From Methylobacterium sp. E-066 (lineage in GTDB: Bacteria; Pseudomonadota; Alphaproteobacteria; Rhizobiales; Beijerinckiaceae): a stretch of 64,000 nt of DNA. Under the pieces are notes generated by a model. That model was not told where the DNA came from and searched no databases. It saw only the letters and a program-made list of their open reading frames with translations. Positions 1 through 8,899 of the stretch are shown here, in pieces. The DNA lies in assembly GCF_022829635.1 (NCBI RefSeq), contig NZ_JAKSYO010000165.1, forward strand, positions 31,672-95,671, given 5' to 3'. Each line of letters opens with the position of its first letter. Positions within the stretch are counted from its first letter, which is position 1. The translations under genes were made by a program, and so were the position numbers.

Positions 1-2
1 CG

Positions 3-671
3 GCCAACGTCGCCTGCGGCCTGCACGCGGGCGATCCCGAGATCATGGCCCGCACCTTCGCTCTGGCGAAGCAGAGGGGGGTCGCGGTGGGCGCTCATCC
101 GGGCTTCCCCGACCTGTGGGGCTTCGGCCGCCGCCGCATCCCGTTCAGCCCGGGCGAGATCGAGCGGCTGGTGGCCTATCAGGTCGGCGCCGCCCAGGCA
201 TTGGCGGCCTATGCCGGGCACCGGCTCACCTACGTCAAGACGCATGGGGCGCTCGGCAACGTCGCGGCGGAGGAGCGTTCGGTGGCCGACGCGGTCGCGC
301 GCGCGGTCAAGGCCGTCGATCCGAACCTCGCCCTGCTCGCCATCGCGCTGAGCGCGCAGGTGGCGGCGGGGGATGCCGCGGGGCTTGAGGTCCACCAGGA
401 GATCTTCGCCGACCGCGGCTACACCGAGGATGGGCTGCTGATCCCGCGCAGCCAGCCCGGCGCCTTCGTCACGGACCCGGACTTGGCGGCCGACCGGGTG
501 CTGCGCATGGTTCAGGGGGGCATCATCCTGACCGCGTCGGGCCGGGAATTGCCGACCCCGATCCGCTCGATCTGCGTCCACGGGGACACCGCCCACGCGG
601 TGGCCACCGCGCGTGCCGTCCGCGCCATTCTGGAGGGCGGCGGCGTGACGCTCGCCCCGTTCCGGCCATGA
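3..671 (+). CDS. pxpA: 5-oxoprolinase subunit A (LamB/YcsF family), 5' end outside window
   Basis: PxpA is the LamB/YcsF-type subunit of the three-part ATP-dependent 5-oxoprolinase, which opens pyroglutamate to glutamate in the cytoplasm. The frame is open from base 3, so the N-terminus lies outside the window; 222 codons remain of a family normally near 250. Family hallmarks seen are NVACGLHAGDP at the start, VGAHPGFPD, VKTHGALGN, a DRGYTEDGLLIPR block and ICVHGD near the C-terminus. Its stop overlaps the pxpB start by four bases (ATGA), indicating translational coupling. An internal ATG at 45 is in frame but is unlikely to be the start because conserved residues precede it. Confidence 0.9.
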   Translation, partial: ANVACGLHAGDPEIMARTFALAKQRGVAVGAHPGFPDLWGFGRRRIPFSPGEIERLVAYQVGAAQALAAYAGHRLTYVKTHGALGNVAAEERSVADAVARAVKAVDPNLALLAIALSAQVAAGDAAGLEVHQEIFADRGYTEDGLLIPRSQPGAFVTDPDLAADRVLRMVQGGIILTASGRELPTPIRSICVHGDTAHAVATARAVRAILEGGGVTLAPFRP

Positions 672-1390
672 GCGCCCCCCGCCTCCTCGACGCGGGCGAG
701 GCGGCTCTGATCGTGGAGTTCGGCACCACGGTCGATCCGGCGCTCAGCGACCGGGTGCTGGCGCTCGACGAGGCGCTTGCCGCCGATCCGCCACAGGGTC
801 TGCGCGAGCGGGTGCCGACCTACCGCTCCCTGATGCTGCACTACGACCCTCTCGTTCTCGACCGGGCGCGGCTCGCCGACCACGTGATGCGGCTGGCCGG
901 GAACGCTGCGGAGCGCGCAGGAGCGGCCAGCCTGTGGACGCTGCCCTGCTGCTACGACGCCCCGCACGGGGAGGACGTCGCCGAACTCGCCGGGCGTGCT
1001 GGGCTGTCGCCCGAGGCGGTGGTCGCGCTCCATGCCGGGGCGACCTACCGGGTCTACATGTACGGTTTCGCTCCGGGCTTCGCCTATCTCGGAGGTCTCC
1101 CGAAGGACCTCGCGACACCGCGGCGCGCGAGTCCGCGACCGCCGCACCCACGCAACGCCGTGGTGGTGGGCGGCGGCCTCGCCGCGGTCGCCACCGTGCC
1201 GATGCCCACCGGCTGGTACGTGGTCGGCGCCACGCCGTCCCGGCTCTACGCCCCCGAACGCGCGGAGAGCTTCTTTGTGGCGGCCGGCGACGCGATCCGG
1301 TTCGAGCCGGTGGACGCGGCGACCTTCGATGCACTCACAGCTCGCGAGGCGTCGGGCGAGCGTGTGGCCCGGAAAGGGGCCACCGCATGA
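668..1390 (+). CDS. pxpB: 5-oxoprolinase subunit B (KipI/allophanate hydrolase subunit 1 family)
   Basis: A 240-residue protein of the KipI/PxpB family, which pairs with PxpC to complete 5-oxoprolinase. The diagnostic block MYGFAPGFAYLGGLP lies near residue 135, followed by PRXXPRPPHPRNAVVVGGG-like and PTGWYVVG segments typical of the family. The family also carries the names allophanate hydrolase subunit 1 and Kip inhibitor, but the order A-B-C with ATGA overlaps on both sides makes 5-oxoprolinase the best call. Start is the ATG overlapping the pxpA stop. Confidence 0.9.
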   Translation: MSAPRLLDAGEAALIVEFGTTVDPALSDRVLALDEALAADPPQGLRERVPTYRSLMLHYDPLVLDRARLADHVMRLAGNAAERAGAASLWTLPCCYDAPHGEDVAELAGRAGLSPEAVVALHAGATYRVYMYGFAPGFAYLGGLPKDLATPRRASPRPPHPRNAVVVGGGLAAVATVPMPTGWYVVGATPSRLYAPERAESFFVAAGDAIRFEPVDAATFDALTAREASGERVARKGATA

Positions 1391-2421
1391 GCGCCCTCAT
1401 TATCGAGGCCGCCGGTCCTGCCATCACCCTGCAGGATGGCGGCCGGCACGGCTACCTGCGCTACGGCTTCACCGCCGCAGGGCCGATGGACCCGCTGATG
1501 CACGCCACCGCCAACCGGGCGGCTGGCGCCCCCCTCGACGCGGCGGCGATCGAGATCTCCACCGGCGGGGTCACGGTCGCGGTCGAGGGCGGTCCCGTTG
1601 GGCTGGCGCTCGCCTCCACGGGGTTCCGCATCGCCCTCGACGGCGAGCCGCTGCCGGCCGCCGTCGCGCTCACGCTGGAGCCGGGCCGGAGCCTGGTCGT
1701 GCGCGCCGGAGACATCGGGTCCTGGGGCTACCTCGCCGTCCAGGGTCGGCTCGACCTCGCCCCGGTGCTGGGCTCACTGGCGACCCACACCCGCTCCGGC
1801 GTCGGCGGCCTCGACGGCCGGGGGCTGGCTGCCGGCGATCGCCTCCCGGTGGCCGAGCCCCGGGCCGGCGAGGTCTCGCCACATCGCCTGATCGTCCCGT
1901 GGCTCGACCGGAATCCCGAAACAATCCGGGTCGTGCTCGGCCCCCAGGACGATTACTTCGCTCCCGACCAGATCGCCGCTTTCCTCGCCGGTCCCTGGAC
2001 CGTCTCGCCCCGCGGCGACCGCATGGCCTGCTTCCTGGACGGCACACCGCTCAAGCACGCCAAGGGCCACGACATCGTCTCCGACGGCGTCGCGATGGGC
2101 GCGATCCAGGTGCCCGGCAACGGCCTGCCGATCATCCTGATGGCGGACCGGCAATCCACCGGCGGCTATCCGAAGATCGCCACGGTGATCGGCCCCGATC
2201 TCGGACGGCTGGCCCAGGTCCGCGGCGGCACGCGGATCGCCTTCTGGGCGGTATCGGTCGCTGATGCGGTCGCGGCCCGGCGCGCCGAGGCGGAATTCCT
2301 GCGTGGCCCGGTCCCGCGCGAGCCGGTGGTGCGAACCGATTTCTCGTCCGACTTCCTTCTCGGCCTCAACCTCGTCGACGGAGTCACCGACGGGCGGGGT
2401 TGGGGATACGATCATCGATAG
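1387..2421 (+). CDS. pxpC: 5-oxoprolinase subunit C (biotin-dependent carboxyltransferase/KipA family)
   Basis: A 344-residue KipA/PxpC protein. The N-terminus has ITLQDGGRHGYLRYGFTAAG followed by GPMDPLMHATANRAAG-like sequence, and there is an RVVLGPQDDYF block at about residue 180, all typical of the family. The chosen ATG overlaps the pxpB stop as ATGA; the frame is open farther upstream but that part is only the shadow of pxpB. It is the last gene of the operon. About 125 bases separate it from a convergent FMN monooxygenase gene, and I see no clear terminator there. Confidence 0.9.
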   Translation: MSALIIEAAGPAITLQDGGRHGYLRYGFTAAGPMDPLMHATANRAAGAPLDAAAIEISTGGVTVAVEGGPVGLALASTGFRIALDGEPLPAAVALTLEPGRSLVVRAGDIGSWGYLAVQGRLDLAPVLGSLATHTRSGVGGLDGRGLAAGDRLPVAEPRAGEVSPHRLIVPWLDRNPETIRVVLGPQDDYFAPDQIAAFLAGPWTVSPRGDRMACFLDGTPLKHAKGHDIVSDGVAMGAIQVPGNGLPIILMADRQSTGGYPKIATVIGPDLGRLAQVRGGTRIAFWAVSVADAVAARRAEAEFLRGPVPREPVVRTDFSSDFLLGLNLVDGVTDGRGWGYDHR

Positions 2422-2548
2422 GCGTGTCTCAGTCCGGTTGCACTTGTGTGCCGCCGCCGTGTTCCGAAGCGAGATCAGGCTGCCAGGCCGGACGCCTCGG
2501 ATGAAGCCGGCGCATGGACTAGGAACTCGTTCCTACGAAGGCCACCTA

Positions 2549-3850
2549 CTACCTTGGCTCCGGCTTAGACAAGCCGAGGTGCGCTCGCAGGGTCGAGCCT
2601 TCGTAATTCGTCCGGAACAAGCCACGTTCCTGAAGCAGCGGCACCACCTCACGTACGAAGTCGCTGAGGCCGTCCGGGAAGAAGGGCGGCATCACGTTGA
2701 AGCCGTCCGCCGCACCGCCCTCGAACCAGGCCTGCATCCGGTCGGCAACGTCGGTGGCCGTGCCGACGATCATGTGGTGTCCGCGTCCGGCCGCCACCCG
2801 GAGGGCGAGCTGCCGGATCGTGAGTTTTTCCCGGCGGGCCAGCTCGGTGAGGAGTTCGGCCCGGCTGCGCAGCTGATCCGAGATCGGTAGGTCCGGGAGC
2901 GGGCCGTCGAGATCGTAGGGTGCCAGCGAGTGGCCGAGCCGTTCCTCGAGAAGCGGCATCGCGCTGGCGATATCGGTCCATTGGTCCAGCTCGATCAGCT
3001 TGGCGCTCGCCTCTTCCAGCGTCCGGCCGATGACCGGCAGGAGGCCCGGCATGACCGCCACCGTGGACGGATCGCGGCCGAAGCCGGCGACGCGCTGCCG
3101 AAGGCTCGCGTAGAATGTCTGCGCCTCCTCGATGGTCTGCTGCGCGGTGAACACCACGTCGGCCCGGCGGGCGGCGAGATCCTGGCCCGGCCCGGACGAC
3201 CCGGCCTGGATCAAGATCGGGTGGCCCTGCGGCGAGCGCGGGATGTTGAGTGGGCCCTTGGCGCGGAAGTAGCGGCCGACATGGTCAAGCACCCGCACCT
3301 TTGCGGGGTCGGCGTAGACGCCGCGCGCCTTGTCCTTCACGAAGGCGTCGTCGTCCCAGCTGTCCCAGAGGCCGCAGACCACGTCGACGAATTCCTCGGC
3401 GACGGCGTAGCGCTCGTCATGCGCCGGATGCTCCTTGGAGAAGTTGTTGGCCGTGCGTGCGTACGAGGTGGTGACGACGTTCCACGCCGCGCGTCCGCCG
3501 CTCAAATGGTCGAGCGACGCGAAGGCGCGGGCGGTGTGGTAGGGCTCGCCGTAGGTGGTCGAGGAGGTCGCGGCGAGGCCGATGCGGCTCGTCACCATGG
3601 ACAGCGCGCTCAGCAGCGTCAGCGGCTCGAAGCGGGCGATCATCGAAGGGTGGGCGTCCACGGCACTGGTCAGTCCGTCCGCCAGGAAAACCATGTCGAA
3701 CTTGGCGTCCTCGGCCATCTGCGTCACCCGGCGCAGGAGATCGAAATTCTCGCTGCCGGCCTCGGCGCGCGGGTGGCGCCAGCCCGAGACGTGATGGCCG
3801 GCTCCCTGCAGGAACAGGCCGAGATGCATCTGTCGCGGAGTCGTCGTCAT
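2549..3850 (-). CDS. LLM-class FMN-dependent monooxygenase (NtaA/SnaA/DszA group)
   Basis: About 433 residues with the TIM-barrel luciferase-like pattern of the NtaA/SnaA/DszA/SoxA group of FMNH2-dependent monooxygenases: QMHLGLFLQGAGHHVSGW at the start, KFDMVFLADGL, the LDHLSGGRAAWNVVTT block near residue 110, and IPRSPQGHPILIQAGSSGPG near 225. Members oxidise substrates such as nitrilotriacetate, dibenzothiophene sulfone or dimethyl sulfide and need a separate flavin reductase, which is not seen here. A GTG at 3862 is an alternative start; the ATG at 3850 fits the family better. It is the last gene of a minus-strand run with an ABC importer, so its substrate is probably the imported compound. 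The substrate cannot be read from the sequence. Confidence 0.85.
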   Translation of the reverse strand: MTTTPRQMHLGLFLQGAGHHVSGWRHPRAEAGSENFDLLRRVTQMAEDAKFDMVFLADGLTSAVDAHPSMIARFEPLTLLSALSMVTSRIGLAATSSTTYGEPYHTARAFASLDHLSGGRAAWNVVTTSYARTANNFSKEHPAHDERYAVAEEFVDVVCGLWDSWDDDAFVKDKARGVYADPAKVRVLDHVGRYFRAKGPLNIPRSPQGHPILIQAGSSGPGQDLAARRADVVFTAQQTIEEAQTFYASLRQRVAGFGRDPSTVAVMPGLLPVIGRTLEEASAKLIELDQWTDIASAMPLLEERLGHSLAPYDLDGPLPDLPISDQLRSRAELLTELARREKLTIRQLALRVAAGRGHHMIVGTATDVADRMQAWFEGGAADGFNVMPPFFPDGLSDFVREVVPLLQERGLFRTNYEGSTLRAHLGLSKPEPR

Positions 3851-3887
3851 GGGCGGGCTCACGGCTGGGGTTCGGGGGCGGCCGGGG

Positions 3888-5222
3888 TCACGTCCGCCGC
3901 GGTTGCGCGAGACAGGCGAGGAGGCGGGCGAGATCGCTGACGTCGTGCATGCTGCGCACGAGGTCGGGCACCGGACGCAACGCCTCGGATCCGGCGGTTG
4001 CGTCCCGGAACTTGTCGTCGGGATCTGTGAGCCCGGGCAGGCCGTCGATGCGCTGGCGGTGCGTCTGGCCCTGGGCGTCCGTCATCTCCACCACGACGAA
4101 GCGCGTGCTTGGATCCGACGAGAGGCGGCGGGCGGCCTGATCGGTCTGGCGCTCGACCCGTGCTGCGAGGGCCACGAGGTCGGGGCGGACAGGACGCGCG
4201 TCGAAATGGTCGATCCGAACCGCCCCGTCCACGAGGGCGGCGGCCAGGATGTATTCCGGGCTGAACCGAGCCTCGATGCCGGTGCGCGGCGTCCGGACCA
4301 CCAGCGCGGCGTCGCCCCCCAGCGGGAAGGTGATCGTCGCCCGCGTCAGGTCGCGGATGCCCTCGCGGTGGAGGGCGAGGCCGGCTACCGCCACGGGATG
4401 GGCCGCCGTGCAGCAGGGGAACGCTTTCAGGGTCAGGCCGGGCCGGACGATCTGCCAGGGGGCACCCCAACCTTCGAGCACGCGCTCGGGCGCCTCTTCG
4501 CCGAAGCCGTAGGCCTGCAGGAACCCGTTCGCGCCGTCGAGGCAGTCGTCCGCGCCGGACAGGCCGGCTTCGGCCAGGCGCGCCGCCGCCAAGCCGTTGC
4601 GGGCGGCAAACCCGGCGTGGAGCGGCTTCGCGTCGGATCCGAATTGCAGCCGTAAGCCCGCCGCCTGCGTCGCGCCGAGCCCCAGGGCGATCGCGGTCGT
4701 CCCGACGCTGAAGCTGCGCAGATGCGCGACCGCCGCCGCGGCCCCCAGAGGTCCGAGGGTGGCGGTGGCGTGGAAGCCGCGCTCGTAATGGGCGGGGCCG
4801 ATCGCGCGTCCGAGATGCGCCATGGTCTCCAGCCCGACCAGGTAGGCGGCCAGGAACGCGTCCGCGGTAGGGAGCGCGTCCGGATCGAGAGCGGCCAGCA
4901 GGGCCGGGACGATCACCGTGGTCGGGTGTCCGCGCACGCTGGCATGCACGTCGTCGTAATCGAGCACGTGGCCCGCATGGCCGTTGAGGAGGGCGGCCAG
5001 GAACGGGTCGGCCGGCTGCGCAGCGCCGATCACCAGGGCGCGGCCGGGCGCATCGCCGAACACGCTGCGCAGCGTCGCGAGCGACGGGTCGGTGCTGCCC
5101 GCCAGCGCGCAGGCCAGAAAATCCACGAGGGCGATCCGCGCCGCACGCATGGCGGCGGGGTCCGTCTCCGGGCGAGACGCGACGATCGCCTCGGCGAGGG
5201 CGGCGGTGCGCGGGTTCGCCAT
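3888..5222 (-). CDS. MmgE/PrpD family protein (2-methylcitrate dehydratase-like)
   Basis: 444 residues of the MmgE/PrpD fold: LVDFLACALAGS near residue 30, LLNGHAGHVLDYDDVHASVRGHP around residues 80-105 (the DYDD and HP pattern is characteristic), and an FPCCTAAHPV block near 265. Well-studied relatives are 2-methylcitrate dehydratase, cis-aconitate decarboxylase and iminodisuccinate epimerase. Here it sits between an amino-acid-type importer and an FMN monooxygenase, not beside prpB or prpC, so propionate metabolism is unlikely. It may be an epimerase or lyase acting on an imported amino- or imino-acid. The start ATG overlaps the stop of the ABC ATPase gene as ATGA. Confidence 0.85.
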   Translation of the reverse strand: MANPRTAALAEAIVASRPETDPAAMRAARIALVDFLACALAGSTDPSLATLRSVFGDAPGRALVIGAAQPADPFLAALLNGHAGHVLDYDDVHASVRGHPTTVIVPALLAALDPDALPTADAFLAAYLVGLETMAHLGRAIGPAHYERGFHATATLGPLGAAAAVAHLRSFSVGTTAIALGLGATQAAGLRLQFGSDAKPLHAGFAARNGLAAARLAEAGLSGADDCLDGANGFLQAYGFGEEAPERVLEGWGAPWQIVRPGLTLKAFPCCTAAHPVAVAGLALHREGIRDLTRATITFPLGGDAALVVRTPRTGIEARFSPEYILAAALVDGAVRIDHFDARPVRPDLVALAARVERQTDQAARRLSSDPSTRFVVVEMTDAQGQTHRQRIDGLPGLTDPDDKFRDATAGSEALRPVPDLVRSMHDVSDLARLLACLAQPRRT

Positions 5223-6016
5223 CAGATTCCCTCCCGGTCCTGCACGGCGTCCCGATAGCCCTGGAAGCCGCCGATGAACTGGCGGATGCGCGGATTGCCA
5301 GACCGGTAGAACAGCTCCGCGGGCGGTGCCTGGGCGACGATCCGGCCGTTCTCGGTGAACGCGATCGTGTCGCTGATCTCCTCGGCGAAGCGCATCTCGT
5401 GGGTGACGAGAATGCTGGTCAGCCCATCGCGGACGAGCTCGCGGATGACGGCGAGTACCTCGCCGACCATCTCGGGATCCAGAGCGGACGTGACCTCGTC
5501 GAACAGGACCAGTTCCGGCCGCATGGCCAGCGCCCGGGCGATGGCGACGCGCTGCTGCTGGCCGCCGGACAATTCGCCCGGATAGGCCGAGACCTTGTCG
5601 GCGAGGCGGACCCGGGCGAGCAGGTCGCGCGCCAGGGCTTCGGCCTCGGCCCGCGGCACCTTGAGGATGCGGGTCGGCGCGATCGTGATGTTCTCCAGCA
5701 CCGTGAGGTGCGGGAACAGGTTGTATTGCTGGAACACGATGCCGATACGCTTGCGCAGGGCGATCCGTTCGGCCTCGGTGCGCAGGGTGTCGACCCGCGT
5801 GCCGGCCACCGTGATCCGCCCCGCCTTCGGCTGGGCGAGGCCGTTGATGCAGCGCAGGATCGTGGACTTGCCCGATCCGGACGGACCGATGATCGAGACG
5901 GCATCCCCCTTCGCCACCGTCAGATCGATGCCCTTGAGCACCTCGGCTGCACCGAAGGACAGGTGGACGTCCTGGAGTTCGACGAGGATCGGCCGAGGGA
6001 TGTGGTCCTGTGCCAT
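5222..6016 (-). CDS. Polar amino acid ABC transporter, ATP-binding protein
   Basis: 264 residues of the GlnQ/HisP type. Walker A GPSGSGKST is at about residue 42, the Q-loop lies in FQQYNLFPHLTV, the signature is LSGGQQQRVAIARAL, Walker B is ELVLFDEVTSALD, and the switch histidine is in LVTHEM. The LFDEVTSALDPE variant is typical of amino-acid importers. The frame is open for another 140 codons upstream but that stretch is the shadow of the permease gene; the ATG at 6016 begins the conserved protein. It is followed by the MmgE/PrpD gene with a four-base overlap. Confidence 0.92.
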   Translation of the reverse strand: MAQDHIPRPILVELQDVHLSFGAAEVLKGIDLTVAKGDAVSIIGPSGSGKSTILRCINGLAQPKAGRITVAGTRVDTLRTEAERIALRKRIGIVFQQYNLFPHLTVLENITIAPTRILKVPRAEAEALARDLLARVRLADKVSAYPGELSGGQQQRVAIARALAMRPELVLFDEVTSALDPEMVGEVLAVIRELVRDGLTSILVTHEMRFAEEISDTIAFTENGRIVAQAPPAELFYRSGNPRIRQFIGGFQGYRDAVQDREGI

Positions 6017-6033
6017 GGGGCGGCGTTCAGCTT

Positions 6034-6816
6034 TCAGCGCGGGGCGAAGCGGCGTTCGAGACGCCGCGTCAGGCGCGAGATCGGGAAGCAGAAGAGGAAG
6101 AAGGCAGCGAGCACTGTCAGGTAGATCGCGATGGTGAAGTCGTCGCGGCGAACCGCCGTGCTCGCATCGGTGGCGGCGTGCAGGAGCTCGTGGACGCCGA
6201 CCAGGGAGGCCAGCGCCGTGCTCATGGTGATCGAGGCGTAGAGATTCATCCAGGGCGGCAGCGCGCGGCGCAGGCACTGGGGCAGGATGATCCAGCGCAG
6301 GGTCTGGCCGCGGGACATGCCGACGCCCTTGGCGGCGTCCCATTGCGTGGTCGGGACCGACTGGATCGCCCCGCGGACGATCTCGGCCACATAGGCGCTC
6401 GCCGGGATCGCGAGCCCGAGCACCGCCTTCAGCCAATCGGGAAAGGGCAGGTAGTTGCCGGCCACAACGATCTCGAACGGGAAGATGTAGGTGGTGGCGA
6501 AGATCAGCACGAGATGCGGCGCGTTGCGGAAGACCTGGACGTAGGCCACAGCCGGCCCGCGCACGAGCCGCGAGGTGGATAGCTCCATCGTCCCCAGCGT
6601 GACGCCCGCGAGCGTGCCAGCACTCATGGCGAGCACGCTGATCAGGATGTTCATGGCAAAGCCCGAGGCGAGGTAGGGCAACCAGTCGAGCAGATCGCGG
6701 GCAAGCCGCGCGTCAAGCATGAACCACAGGAGCCAGCCGGCCGCGGCGAGCGCCAGCCAGGCCCAGGCCGGGCCGAGGGCGGCGCGGCCGCGCGCGGAGA
6801 GCGCCGCGGTGCTCAA
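6034..6816 (-). CDS. Polar amino acid ABC transporter permease (HisM/GlnP type)
   Basis: 260 residues, about five hydrophobic segments, with the EAA cytoplasmic loop EIVRGAIQSVPTTQWDAAKG near residue 165 that docks on the ATPase. A hydrophobic helix near residue 18 (WLALAAAGWLLWF) precedes the canonical transmembrane domain. The best start is TTG at 6816, which overlaps the stop of the preceding permease gene (TTGA), so translation is likely coupled. It forms a heterodimer pair with the neighbouring permease. Confidence 0.88.
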   Translation of the reverse strand: MSTAALSARGRAALGPAWAWLALAAAGWLLWFMLDARLARDLLDWLPYLASGFAMNILISVLAMSAGTLAGVTLGTMELSTSRLVRGPAVAYVQVFRNAPHLVLIFATTYIFPFEIVVAGNYLPFPDWLKAVLGLAIPASAYVAEIVRGAIQSVPTTQWDAAKGVGMSRGQTLRWIILPQCLRRALPPWMNLYASITMSTALASLVGVHELLHAATDASTAVRRDDFTIAIYLTVLAAFFLFCFPISRLTRRLERRFAPR

Positions 6817-7556
6817 ACGCCGTATCCCGGAACCGCCAGCCGGCGCTCCACGTAGCGGCCGATCTGCGACAGCACCGTGTTGATCAGCCCGAAGAACAGC
6901 AGGATCACGATCATCAGCTCAAGGACGTTGTCGCGCTGCGTCCAGATCATGATCGACGCGTAGGTCACCTCGCCGACCGCGATCGCCGACCCGATGGTGG
7001 TCAGCTTCACGAGGTTGACCAGGTTGTTCACGATGGCCGGCATGGCCGTGCGCAGGGCGAGCGGGAGCGTCACGTAGCGCAGGATCTCGAAGGCGGAGAA
7101 GCCGATGGCATGGGCGGTCTCGACCATCGCCGTGGGCACGGCCTCGATCCCGCCGCGCAAAGCCTCCGCGTGGAAGGCGGCGATGTGGAGCCCGGTCACC
7201 GCCACCACCCAGAAGAACGGCGTGAACGGGTTGTTTGCTGCGCCGCCGAGCGCCTTCGACAGCAGCATGTTGAGCGCGAAGAATGCGAACATGAGCTGGA
7301 CGAGGGTCGGGGTGTTGCGGGTCAGCTCGACATAGGCCCGCACCGGGCCGGCGAGCCAGGGTCGACCCGAGGTCAGGGCTGCAGCGAAGGCCACGCCGGC
7401 GGCGAGGCTCAGCGGGATCGCCAGGAGCACGAGCAGGAGCGTCGTGCCCATGCCGGCGATCCAGGGCCGGACCTCGGACGCGCTCAGGAGGAAATCGTAA
7501 TGCAGGCCGACCTCACCCGCGAGGGCGACGAAGGTCCGGACGGCTTGGTCGATCAT
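6813..7556 (-). CDS. Polar amino acid ABC transporter permease (HisQ/GlnP type)
   Basis: 247 residues. The first hydrophobic segment begins near residue 37 (TTLLLVLLAIPLSLAAGVAF), and the EAA-type loop EALRGGIEAVPTAMVETAHA occupies about residues 130-150. YVELTRNTPTLVQL is the usual motif of this permease family. The ATG at 7556 lies 17 bases after the substrate-binding protein gene. With the other permease, ATPase and binding protein it makes a complete importer. Confidence 0.9.
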   Translation of the reverse strand: MIDQAVRTFVALAGEVGLHYDFLLSASEVRPWIAGMGTTLLLVLLAIPLSLAAGVAFAAALTSGRPWLAGPVRAYVELTRNTPTLVQLMFAFFALNMLLSKALGGAANNPFTPFFWVVAVTGLHIAAFHAEALRGGIEAVPTAMVETAHAIGFSAFEILRYVTLPLALRTAMPAIVNNLVNLVKLTTIGSAIAVGEVTYASIMIWTQRDNVLELMIVILLFFGLINTVLSQIGRYVERRLAVPGYGV

Positions 7557-7572
7557 GCCGGCAGCGAGGCGG

Positions 7573-8421
7573 TCACGGCTTGGCGGGCGCGGCGTATGTG
7601 CGCCGCGCCTCCTCCAGGAAGGTCGGATCGACCAGGCGGTTCGCCTTGGCCATTTCCAGCATCGCCCCCGACGCGTGCAGCTCTCGCACCGCCGTGTCGA
7701 AGGCCGCGCCGGTGTCGCGCTCGCCCTTGCGCAGCCAGATCACCGAGTCGGCCGGCTCCAGCTCGGTCGGGATGACGATGGCGTAATCCTTCCAATCGTT
7801 CGGGCGGTCGGCGAGCAGCAGCTTGATCGTCGGGGCGACGTGGACGGCGACGACACAATTGCCGCCCTGGAGCGCCAGCATCGATTCCGGCTGGCTCGGG
7901 ATGCCCTTCACCGCGGCGCCGTAGGTGTCGGCCAGAGGCTGCGCGTAGTTGGATCCCTGCGAGATGCAGACCGGCTTGCCCTTTAGGTCCGTCCAGTCCT
8001 TGATCCCGCTGTCCTTGCGGCCGAGCGCGGCACCGCCGGCCCGGTCGTACGGGGTCTGCACGTGATCCATGATCTTCGCGCGATCCTCGGTGAACTGCAT
8101 GTTAGCGATCAGGATATCGACCTTGCCCTGCTGCAGGAACTGCACGCGGTTGGGTGGCGTGACCGTCACGAGTTCGACCTTGACGCCGAGCTTCTCGGCC
8201 AGCGCCCGTGCCAGATCGATGTTGAAGCCCTTCTCGGCGCGGCTCTGCGGGTCGATGTAGCCGAACGGGGCGCCGGAGAGGATAATGCCGACCGTGAGCT
8301 TCTGCCGACCCTTGATCCGGTCGAGTGTCGCGTCCGCCTGTGCCGCCCGGCCGGTGACCAAGCCGAGGGATGCCAGCGCGACGACGCTAAGACAGGATCT
8401 GAACGATGAGGTGCGCGCCAT
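7573..8421 (-). CDS. Amino-acid-type ABC transporter periplasmic substrate-binding protein
   Basis: 282 residues. A Sec signal peptide is visible (basic MARTSSFR, hydrophobic core LSVVALASLGLVTG, cleavage near AAQA). The mature part is SBP family 3: LTVGIILSGAPFGYIDPQ, GFNIDLARALAEKLGVKVELV, VDILIANMQFTEDRA, and DLKGKPVCISQGSNY. The ATG at 8421 directly precedes the signal peptide; the open frame continues upstream without coding character. The gene leads the minus-strand operon 8421-2549, so its promoter should lie in 8422-8899. Confidence 0.88.
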   Translation of the reverse strand: MARTSSFRSCLSVVALASLGLVTGRAAQADATLDRIKGRQKLTVGIILSGAPFGYIDPQSRAEKGFNIDLARALAEKLGVKVELVTVTPPNRVQFLQQGKVDILIANMQFTEDRAKIMDHVQTPYDRAGGAALGRKDSGIKDWTDLKGKPVCISQGSNYAQPLADTYGAAVKGIPSQPESMLALQGGNCVVAVHVAPTIKLLLADRPNDWKDYAIVIPTELEPADSVIWLRKGERDTGAAFDTAVRELHASGAMLEMAKANRLVDPTFLEEARRTYAAPAKP

Positions 8422-8899
8422 GACGGCTCCGGTGTGATGCGCGAGGCGAGCCCATCCATAGTGGGCACAGGCACGCGCGGAAAGCCGGAACGCTTCGCGA
8501 CACCGAGTTCGTCCGAACCAAAGAAGAATTTGCCATCGCCGCCGGCTGTACAAATAGACAAAGCGTCGGTCCGCTATAGGCGTGCACCGCCGGGCCAGGC
8601 ACCTGGGCCACCTGGGATGCGCTAGGCTGGACTGGGGCGACCGTGCGCTGGTGCTGGTCGCGACGGTGCTATGACTGTCGCGTGATCGTCGCGGACTGGG
8701 TGCCGTGGCGATGGCGATGCTGATCACGGCCGGGGCTGCGATGCCGGCGGTGAGAGCCGGGCAATGGACACCTGGATTCACGGGCCAATGGCGCATTTTG
8801 CCGTCACGGTCCATTGATCAGGCGTCGATCCGATGGTGCGGAGCCGCTTCTTGGTGCAGTTGACCCCGGATACCCGTCACGCGGCCTGATGAGGACACC
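8422..8899. other. Intergenic region between divergent genes
   Basis: This 478-base stretch separates the ABC operon on the minus strand from a DUF1236-type gene on the plus strand and must hold both promoters; I could not pick convincing -35/-10 boxes. A short plus-strand frame from the ATG at 8712 encodes about 50 residues beginning with a signal-like MAMLITAGAAMPAVRAGQW, but nothing supports it as a gene. No repeats or RNA gene seen. Confidence 0.4.

Noticed and set aside
668..2421. pxpB/pxpC as urea-linked allophanate hydrolase subunits
   Set aside because: The names overlap historically, but the LamB/YcsF gene directly upstream and coupled starts define 5-oxoprolinase; a true AtzF-type allophanate hydrolase is present elsewhere in the window.
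8712..8864. Fifty-codon frame with signal-like start
   Set aside because: No ribosome binding site, tryptophan-rich odd tail, and no similarity known to me.
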